From contig JAFLRS010000055.1 in NCBI GenBank assembly GCA_022511355.1, forward strand, positions 1-10,745: DNA of 10,745 nt, written 5' to 3'. The stretch's first letter is position 1, and each line of letters starts with the position of its first letter. The stretch comes from Alistipes sp. GTDB taxonomy: Bacteria; Bacteroidota; Bacteroidia; Bacteroidales; Rikenellaceae. Below, piece by piece: positions 5,707 through 10,745 of this stretch. Made by a program: the position numbers and the translations under genes. The notes under the pieces were generated by a model, which made no database searches, had not been told where the DNA came from, and was given only the letters and a program-made list of their open reading frames with translations.

Positions 5707-6339
5707 TCAGTGTTTGAGCATTTCAGGCAGAGCTTCGGCTTCGATTCCGACCAGCGACAGCACCTGCGAAAGCGGAATGTCGTCCTGTTCGATGTTCTGC
5801 GTGCGTCCGCCGGCGCTGACGGTCGCCCGAAGCGAAATCTTCATTTTGTCTATCTCTCCGCGCGTGAGTTTGTTGTAGGCGCTCAGGGCGGTTATGGGGT
5901 TGTCGATTTTGAACGACATGGGTAGCGTCACGACGGCGGTGGTGCGTTTGGGCAGCGACACGGGTTCGTCGGCGGTTACGGAACCTATTTTCGCCGAACC
6001 GTAATACAGCTCTATGCGTCCCGATTCGAGCTGCATTTCGTATCGCGACGAGTTGGTAAGCCGCAGACGCACTTCGAACGAGGTGAGACCGTTCATTTTC
6101 GCTCCCTCGAATCTCTCGAATCGGAGTTTGCCGCCCGCAGCAGCCGATTTCGAACCCGCAGCCGCCGACTCCGAAATCACAGCCGCATCCGATTCGGAAT
6201 CCGTGCCGGCCGCAGTTATGGCCTCCGTTCGTGCCGACTGTTCTTTTTCGCCGGCGTTCTTCCGGCTGCGGTTGCATCCCGCAACCGTCAGCATCGCCGC
6301 GGCCAGCATGACCGCATATTCGGCTCTTTTCAGTTTCAT
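5707..6339 (-). CDS. Lipoprotein with an LEA-like (LEA type 2/WHy) beta domain
   Basis: This 210-residue protein starts with a lipoprotein signal peptide ending in LTVAGC, so Cys22 should be lipidated. A disordered linker rich in Ala, Ser, Glu and Asp runs from about 24 to 70. The second half is a beta-rich domain. Within it, LTSFEVRLRLTNSSRYEMQL (85-104) and GRIELYYGSAKIGSV (107-121) are followed by VSLPKRTTAVVTLPMSF (127-143). The order of 'F.V.LRLTN.S.Y', 'I.LYY.G..IG' and 'V.LP...' strands resembles the LEA type 2 / WHy fold seen in bacterial lipoproteins. That is inference from pattern, not from a search. The tail carries IPLSQVLSLVGIE. The start overlaps the stop of menG in an ATGA, so translation is coupled. 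The SPOR gene follows after 5 bases. The function is unknown, and the context suggests envelope or peptidoglycan work. Confidence 0.78.
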   Translation of the reverse strand: MKLKRAEYAVMLAAAMLTVAGCNRSRKNAGEKEQSARTEAITAAGTDSESDAAVISESAAAGSKSAAAGGKLRFERFEGAKMNGLTSFEVRLRLTNSSRYEMQLESGRIELYYGSAKIGSVTADEPVSLPKRTTAVVTLPMSFKIDNPITALSAYNKLTRGEIDKMKISLRATVSAGGRTQNIEQDDIPLSQVLSLVGIEAEALPEMLKH

Positions 6340-7055
6340 ATCTTAAGTCCGGTATATATGGTTGCCGTTCCGAAACTCTGACTGCGGGCGCGGCATCGGT
6401 CGAATCCCGCAGCACGCATCATATCGGTAAAACGTTCGGGAGAGGGAAATTCGTCTACCGAAGCGGGCAAATATTCGTAGGCTTTGCCGTCGTTGGAGAC
6501 CAAACCTCCCACCTTCGGCAGCACGATGTGCGAATAGAGCCGGTATGCAGCCCCGAAGAGTCCGCCCGAAGGGGTCGAAAGTTCGAGAACCACCAACATT
6601 CCGCCGCTCTTCAGCACCCGCCGCATTTCGCGCAGTCCGCCCTCTATATCCTCGAAGTTGCGCACCCCGAAGGCCACGGTCACCGCATCGAAAGTTCCGT
6701 CGGCGAACTCCAGATGTTCGGCTTCGCCCTGCGACAGCGAGATTCGCTCCGCCATTCCGCGCGCCGCGAACTTGGCTTCGGCGACCTTCAGCATCTCGGC
6801 CGACAAATCGACTCCGCAGATTCGGGCCTCGGGCATCCTGCGCGCAAGCTCTATCGCAAGGTCGCCCGTACCCGTAGCCACATCCAGAATGTCGCTGCCT
6901 CCGTGCCGCACTGCCGCAGTCACCGCACGACGACGCCACAAACGGTCGATATTCATCGACATGATGTGGTTCAGACGGTCATACGTGGGGGCTATGTTGT
7001 CGAACATGGCCCTTATCTGACTCTTTTTGTCGCGTATGGAATCGTAGGGTTTCAC
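6336..7055 (-). CDS. menG: Demethylmenaquinone methyltransferase (MenG/UbiE)
   Basis: This enzyme methylates demethylmenaquinone with S-adenosylmethionine, the last step of menaquinone synthesis. It acts at the cytoplasmic face of the inner membrane. The 239-residue length is normal. Visible features are MFDNIAPTYDRLNHIMSMNI (17-36), the SAM-binding motif LDVATGTGDLA (57-67), and GVDLSAEML (81-89). The family signature region follows, with VAFGVRNFEDIEGGLREMRR (127-146). The substrate-side segment LELSTP...FGAAYRLYSHIVLPKVGGLVS (158-187) and the YEYLPASVDEFPSPERF block (193-209) are both typical. The start codon is GTG at 7055. No ATG lies upstream in frame before the permease stop, and the second usable start would remove family residues. 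It begins 16 bases after the permease stop. Bacteroidetes generally use menaquinone, so menG is a better symbol than ubiE. Confidence 0.95.
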   Translation of the reverse strand: MKPYDSIRDKKSQIRAMFDNIAPTYDRLNHIMSMNIDRLWRRRAVTAAVRHGGSDILDVATGTGDLAIELARRMPEARICGVDLSAEMLKVAEAKFAARGMAERISLSQGEAEHLEFADGTFDAVTVAFGVRNFEDIEGGLREMRRVLKSGGMLVVLELSTPSGGLFGAAYRLYSHIVLPKVGGLVSNDGKAYEYLPASVDEFPSPERFTDMMRAAGFDRCRARSQSFGTATIYTGLKI

Positions 7056-7071
7056 GATGCAAAGATAACAA

Positions 7072-8355
7072 TTATTCGTATCTTACCGCCTCTTCGGGAT
7101 GTATGGATGATACTATGCGGGCCGGTATGAGCAGACCTGCCGTTATCACCGCCACGGCTGCCGCATCGATGAGCGGAATGTGCCACCATGCGATGTGTAC
7201 CGGCATCTCGGCCAGTATGTAGCCCGACGGGTCGAGCCTGATGATGTGGAGCAGTTTTTGCGCCAAGCACAGACCGATGCCGGCTATGTCGCCCGCCGCC
7301 ACTCCGCGCAGCACGACAAAGACCGCACGCCACATGAATATTCCCTGCAGCGAACGGTTGCCGGTGCCCAGAGCCTTCAGCACGCCCACGCTGCGCGTCC
7401 GTTCGAGTACCATGATGAGCAGAGCCGATACGGTGTTGAACAACGCCACGACCAGCATCAGGGCGATGATGACGGCCGCATTCACGTCGTGGGTGTTCTG
7501 CCAGTCGAAGACTGCGGGATAGATGCTGCGTATGCTCTCGGCGGCGAGCGGAGTCTCCACATCGTCGTCATAGAAGAGATGTTCGTTCACGCTGTCGGCA
7601 TACTCTTCGGCGCGTCCGAATCTGTCGAGCAGCACCTCATAGCCCGAAACCACCTCTTCGCAGCTCTTCGACGAGGGCATTCCGCCCGCAAAAAGAGCCG
7701 GATTCGAAGAGTCGGTAAGCCGACGTATGTTGCGGATGTCGGTCAGTGCCAGCAGGCGGTCCGATTCGTCGATTCCCGAAGCGTAGATTCCCGAGACGGT
7801 GAAACGGTCGCGGCGCGGGGCCGAACCCTCGTCTATAAAGAGCAGTTCGATGCGGTCGCCCGTCCCCACATCCAGTCTGTCGGCCGTCACCTGCGATATG
7901 AGAATATCCTTGTATCGCACCGAGTCGCCCGTGCGGGGCATGGAGCCTTCGCTCAGACAGCGTTCGAAAAATGCGCCTCCGTCGCCGTCATAGCCCTTGA
8001 GCAGCAGACCTTCGACCGCTTCGGCGCTCTTCACTATCGCGCTCTTCTGCAGATAGGAGTCCATCGAACGGAAGCCTTCGGTCTCGCGCAGAATGCGTTC
8101 GGCCGACTCTTCGCGCACGAACAACATCTGCTCGCGCGAGGAGAAGACTCCCGAAGCCGATACGCGTACATGACCCGTGAATCCCGTGAGCCGGGCTTCG
8201 ATTTCGCGTTCGAAACCGCTCGTGACCGCAAGCGTGACAATCATGGCGGCAACCCCTACGGTCACCGACAGCGAGGCGATACGAATCATGATGTTGGGCC
8301 GCCCCGCCCCGCGCGAACGGGAAAATCCGCGTGCTATGAAATATTCGAAATTCAC
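7072..8355 (-). CDS. LolC/LolE-like ABC transporter permease (FtsX/MacB-type)
   Basis: Numbered from GTG 8355 (427 residues), the protein opens with NFEYFIARGF, the usual beginning of Bacteroidetes LolCE-type permeases. A first membrane segment lies at about 28-47. A long extracytoplasmic domain of the MacB_PCD type follows at about 48-285. The C-terminal FtsX domain has three membrane segments at roughly 290-318, 340-368 and 390-412. The characteristic cytoplasmic loop LERTRSVGVLKALG lies at 317-330, and the protein ends in HPEEAVRYE. LolC and LolE extract lipoproteins from the inner membrane for transfer to the outer membrane. No ATPase (LolD) gene is adjacent, so it must be encoded elsewhere. 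A TTG at 8367 would add four residues and is an alternative start. I prefer GTG 8355 because it matches the family start. The gene is first in the minus-strand operon and divergent from the zinc peptidase gene. Confidence 0.88.
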   Translation of the reverse strand: MNFEYFIARGFSRSRGAGRPNIMIRIASLSVTVGVAAMIVTLAVTSGFEREIEARLTGFTGHVRVSASGVFSSREQMLFVREESAERILRETEGFRSMDSYLQKSAIVKSAEAVEGLLLKGYDGDGGAFFERCLSEGSMPRTGDSVRYKDILISQVTADRLDVGTGDRIELLFIDEGSAPRRDRFTVSGIYASGIDESDRLLALTDIRNIRRLTDSSNPALFAGGMPSSKSCEEVVSGYEVLLDRFGRAEEYADSVNEHLFYDDDVETPLAAESIRSIYPAVFDWQNTHDVNAAVIIALMLVVALFNTVSALLIMVLERTRSVGVLKALGTGNRSLQGIFMWRAVFVVLRGVAAGDIAGIGLCLAQKLLHIIRLDPSGYILAEMPVHIAWWHIPLIDAAAVAVITAGLLIPARIVSSIHPEEAVRYE

Positions 8356-8367
8356 GCTTCGATGCAA

Positions 8368-8461
8368 TTTTATGCAAAGTAACGCAAATTTTTCGTATTT
8401 TTGTCAGATTGAAATTTTTTACCGCAACTTTTTGCGCAAAACCGATTAAACTAACAACGTT
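8368..8461. promoter_or_regulatory. Divergent intergenic region between the permease and zinc peptidase genes
   Basis: This A/T-rich gap must drive both directions. On the plus strand TATTTTTG at 8396-8403 fits the -7 consensus TAnnTTTG, about 58 bases before the peptidase ATG, but I see no TTG at the -33 distance. A perfect 12-bp palindrome TTTTGCGCAAAA lies at 8430-8441 in the peptidase leader. On the minus strand the best candidate is TTACTTTG (plus-strand 8375-8382), which has one mismatch. The promoters are tentative. Confidence 0.4.
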
Positions 8462-9214
8462 ATGATAACACTTCTGCAAAGCTCCGATGCCGCATCCGAA
8501 TGGATTTCCGGAACCTTTACCTCCTCCGAGGCATTTATTCTTATTATCGTCATCGCCATCGCAGGATTCATCGTGCAGCGTAGACTCCAATCGGTCTTCG
8601 ACAAATATTCGAAGGTGATGTCGCCCGGCGGAATGTCGGGTGCCGAAGCCGCAGAACGAATGCTCCGCGACCACAATATCCGCAACGTGAAGATTACCCA
8701 TGTGGGCGGATATCTGACCGACCACTTCGATCCGCGTTCGATGACGGTCAATCTGAGCGATGCCGTCTATTCGAGCCGCAGCGTAGCGGCCATAGCCGTC
8801 GCCTGTCACGAATGCGGACACGCCATTCAGCACGCACAGGGTTACGCTCCGCTCGAACTGCGTTCGAAATTGGTCCCCGTGGTGAGCTTCTCGTCACAGA
8901 TCGCCACATGGGTGGTAATCGGCGGCCTCGTGATTATGGGCGCCACCCAAAACGAACTCGTATGCTGGATAGGCATAGGTCTTATAGCCATGAGCGCTCT
9001 ATTTTCGATAGTGACGCTTCCGGTCGAATACAACGCTTCGGACCGCGCCCTCGAATGGATGGAGGGTCAGCGGATAATGACCGGAGCGGAACTGGACGGC
9101 GCACGCACGGCTCTGCGATGGGCTGCCCGCACCTATTTGGTGGCGGCTCTCTCGGCAGTGGCCACGGTACTCTATTATATTACCATAGTGATGGGCAACC
9201 GCCGCAACAACTGA
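8462..9214 (+). CDS. YugP-type membrane zinc metallopeptidase
   Basis: This 250-residue inner membrane protein belongs to the neutral zinc metallopeptidase family of B. subtilis YugP. The zinc site HECGH is at residues 116-120. The probable third ligand is Glu189 in LPVEYNASDRAL (186-197), as is usual in this family. Family blocks SGAEAAERMLRDHNI (59-73) and DHFDPRSMTVNLSDAVYSSRSVAAIAVA (87-114) precede the active site. Four hydrophobic segments are visible, at about 22-39, 136-160, 166-188 and 226-246. The physiological substrate of this family is not established as far as I know. The ATG at 8462 gives a short polar N-terminus before the first membrane segment and is the only sensible start. 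The PAP2 gene follows after 7 bases, so the two are probably one transcript. Confidence 0.93.
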   Translation: MITLLQSSDAASEWISGTFTSSEAFILIIVIAIAGFIVQRRLQSVFDKYSKVMSPGGMSGAEAAERMLRDHNIRNVKITHVGGYLTDHFDPRSMTVNLSDAVYSSRSVAAIAVACHECGHAIQHAQGYAPLELRSKLVPVVSFSSQIATWVVIGGLVIMGATQNELVCWIGIGLIAMSALFSIVTLPVEYNASDRALEWMEGQRIMTGAELDGARTALRWAARTYLVAALSAVATVLYYITIVMGNRRNN

Positions 9215-9221
9215 TACCGAA

Positions 9222-9806
9222 ATGTACACCTTCGACCATCCGCTGTTTCTGGCTCTCAATTTCGACGGAGGACCCTTCGTCGATGCCGTTATGACCGCAG
9301 TTTCGGGAGTCCTCATGTGGATTCCGCTCTACATCGGCATATTCGCATGGGTGTGGTACAAAAAGGGTTGGAAAACCTGTCTTGCATTCATGTTGTGTCT
9401 GGGCGTGGCCATGGGCGCGGCCGATATGCTGTGCGGAATATTCAAACATTCGGGTCTGCTCAAACACGTGTGGGAGTCATTCCCGCCGCGTCCGCGTCCG
9501 ATGTTCGAACCCGCATTGCAGGGCATGGTCCACGTGGTGTCGTATGCCCACGGACCCTACGGAACGGTCTCGGCTCATGCCGCCACGGTGGGAGCGCTGG
9601 CCGTATATTCGTCGCTCGAGTTGCGCAACCGGCTCTTCACGGCGATGATGATATTCATAACGCTCCTGATATGCTATTCGCGCATATATCTCGCCTGCCA
9701 CTATCCCGCAGACCTCGTTCTGGGTCTTGCGGTGGGTGCGGTTGCCGGAGGTTCTTTGTTCGCGCTGTACAAAAAAACGGCGGCGACAATAGCGAAATAC
9801 TCGTAA
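9222..9806 (+). CDS. PAP2 superfamily membrane phosphatase
   Basis: This 194-residue protein has about five or six membrane segments and the three PAP2 motifs. Motif 1 is Lys75 or Lys81 followed by the arginines of RPRP at 90-93. Motif 2 is GTVSAHAA (114-121), with His119 in place of the classical PSGH arrangement. Motif 3 is SRIYLACHYPADLVLG (153-168), with Arg154, the nucleophile His160, and Asp164. Such enzymes hydrolyse lipid phosphates or pyrophosphates at the membrane surface, and undecaprenyl pyrophosphate or phosphatidylglycerophosphate are typical substrates. The substrate here cannot be decided. The spacing between the motif 1 lysine and RP is longer than the usual six residues. The gene begins 7 bases after the zinc peptidase stop and ends 50 bases before lysS. 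Confidence 0.92.
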   Translation: MYTFDHPLFLALNFDGGPFVDAVMTAVSGVLMWIPLYIGIFAWVWYKKGWKTCLAFMLCLGVAMGAADMLCGIFKHSGLLKHVWESFPPRPRPMFEPALQGMVHVVSYAHGPYGTVSAHAATVGALAVYSSLELRNRLFTAMMIFITLLICYSRIYLACHYPADLVLGLAVGAVAGGSLFALYKKTAATIAKYS

Positions 9807-9812
9807 AATAGC

Positions 9813-9820
9813 TATCTTTG
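9813..9820 (+). promoter_or_regulatory. -7 box of the lysS promoter
   Basis: TATCTTTG matches the Bacteroidetes -7 consensus TAnnTTTG and lies 36 bases before the lysS ATG. No TTG occurs at the usual -33 distance. Transcription would start near 9826, giving a leader of about 30 bases that is A-rich just before the ATG. This is common for Bacteroidetes genes that lack a Shine-Dalgarno sequence. It gives lysS a promoter apart from the upstream genes. Confidence 0.55.
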
Positions 9821-9856
9821 TGCGCATTTAACGGAAAACAAAACAAAAGACAAGAT

Positions 9857-10745
9857 ATGGAACAACTCAGCGAACAGGAGGTATTGCGACGCCGCTCGTT
9901 GGCGGAACTGCGACAGCTCGGAATAGAACCCTATCCCGCAGCGCGTTTCGATGTGACGGCCACGGCCGCTGAAATCGCAGCCGGCTACGACCCCGAAAAG
10001 GGCAATTTCGCCGAAGTGCGGATTGCCGGACGAATGATGAGCCGCCGAATCATGGGCAGCGCGTCGTTCTTCGAACTGCAGGACCACACGGGACGCATTC
10101 AGGTGTATATCCGCCGCGACGACGTGTGCCCCGAAGGCGATCCCACACTCTATAATACGGTATTCAAAAAGCTGCTCGACATAGGCGACTTCCTCGGAAT
10201 CGAAGGATTCGCATTCCGCACCAATACGGGCGAACTCTCGATACACTGCCGCAAATTCACGGTGTTGTCGAAATCGCTGCGTCCGCTGCCCGTCGTTAAG
10301 GAGAAAGAGGGTCAGACCTTCGACGCCTTCACCGACCCCGAAGTGCGTTATCGTCAGCGTTATGTCGATTTGACGGTCAATCCTTCCGTGCGCGAGGTGT
10401 TCGTCAAGCGCGCGAAGATAATATCGACCATGCGCGCCTTCTTCGACGAGCGGGGCTACCTCGAGGTCGAAACCCCCATCCTGCAGCCTATCCCCGGAGG
10501 AGCTTCGGCACGTCCGTTCATCACGCACCACAATGCGCTCGACATAGATTTCTATATGCGAATAGCTACCGAACTCTATCTCAAGCGTCTGATTGTGGGC
10601 GGCTTCGACGGCGTGTACGAATTCGGCAAGAACTTCCGCAACGAGGGCATGGACCGCACGCACAATCCCGAATTTACCTGCATGGAGCTGTATGTGGCAT
10701 ACAAGGACTACATATGGATGATGGAGTTCGTCGAGCAGATGCTCG
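9857..10745 (+). CDS. lysS: Lysyl-tRNA synthetase, class II (3' end beyond the window)
   Basis: LysS charges tRNA-Lys with lysine in the cytoplasm. The first 296 codons are present and open to the right edge. An OB-fold anticodon-binding domain covers about residues 50-145: VRIAGRMMSRRIMGSASFFELQDHTGRIQVYI (54-85) and GDFLGIEGFAFRTNTGELSI (110-129). Next come the linker with DPEVRYRQRYVDL (160-172) and class II motif 1 around FFDERGYLEVETPILQP (195-211). PGGASARPFITHHNALDIDFYMRIATELYLKRLIVGG (213-249) lines the lysine pocket. Motif 2 is KNFRNEGMDRTHNPEFT (258-274). Motif 3 would lie outside the window. The start ATG at 9857 gives the usual short N-terminus for this group. The family's full length is about 500-580 residues, so a little over half is seen. 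Confidence 0.97.
   Translation, partial: MEQLSEQEVLRRRSLAELRQLGIEPYPAARFDVTATAAEIAAGYDPEKGNFAEVRIAGRMMSRRIMGSASFFELQDHTGRIQVYIRRDDVCPEGDPTLYNTVFKKLLDIGDFLGIEGFAFRTNTGELSIHCRKFTVLSKSLRPLPVVKEKEGQTFDAFTDPEVRYRQRYVDLTVNPSVREVFVKRAKIISTMRAFFDERGYLEVETPILQPIPGGASARPFITHHNALDIDFYMRIATELYLKRLIVGGFDGVYEFGKNFRNEGMDRTHNPEFTCMELYVAYKDYIWMMEFVEQML

Noticed and set aside
7060..7067. TATCTTTG on the minus strand just before menG, as a promoter
   Set aside because: It fits the -7 consensus, but no -33 TTG lies upstream and transcription would begin at or inside the GTG start codon. It is most likely chance, although a leaderless transcript cannot be excluded.
7180..8382. Plus-strand open frame (400 codons) opposite the permease gene
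   Set aside because: The minus strand holds a full LolCE-type permease with its signature loop. The antisense product is His/Arg-rich without family features.
9812..10663. Minus-strand open frame opposite lysS
   Set aside because: lysS on the plus strand has intact class II motifs. The antisense frame is a codon-bias shadow.
1..10745. CRISPR arrays, insertion sequences, tRNA or rRNA genes, toxin-antitoxin or defence genes
   Set aside because: I looked for repeats with regular spacing, transposase or recombinase motifs, and tRNA-like cloverleaf sequences on both strands and saw none. All long stretches are accounted for by core genes.

Overview
The window looks like a chromosomal housekeeping region from a fairly GC-rich member of the Bacteroidetes/Bacteroidales, most like the Alistipes/Rikenellaceae lineage (inferred from protein style and gene content, not from a search). 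The evidence is a Bacteroidales-type SPOR protein, a GreenCut-like set of envelope lipoproteins, a menaquinone methyltransferase, Bacteroidetes-type -7 promoter boxes (TAnnTTTG) with A-rich leaders and almost no Shine-Dalgarno sequences. No rRNA, tRNA, mobile element, phage gene or CRISPR array was seen. The coding density is very high, and no gap exceeds about 160 bases.

Layout, left to right. Positions 1-4671 hold a tightly packed minus-strand operon, read from right to left: a LysE/RhtB-type exporter, cytidylate kinase (cmk), 4-hydroxy-3-methylbut-2-enyl diphosphate reductase (ispH), a two-span membrane protein of unknown function, an S41 C-terminal processing protease, and the N-terminal part of a membrane sensor histidine kinase that leaves the window. 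Several of these genes overlap or lie within 15 bases of each other. Positions 4672-5167 hold a small monocistronic unit on the minus strand: a 70-residue exported peptide with five Cys-Cys pairs and an acidic tail. It has its own promoter, a leader with two overlapping inverted repeats, and a strong intrinsic terminator. A second terminator-like hairpin lies just in front of the exporter gene.

Positions 5168-8367 hold a second minus-strand operon: a LolC/LolE-like ABC permease, menG/ubiE, a lipoprotein with an LEA-like beta domain, and a SPOR-domain periplasmic protein. Apart from menG these are envelope genes. At about 8368-8461 the direction switches. The plus strand then carries a YugP-type membrane zinc metallopeptidase, a PAP2 phosphatase, and lysyl-tRNA synthetase (lysS), which runs off the right edge and has its own -7 box.

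Most of the window is ordinary core genome. The least explained piece is the Cys-Cys peptide with its structured leader, followed by the hairpin/promoter arrangement before the exporter. I found no clear new multi-gene system.
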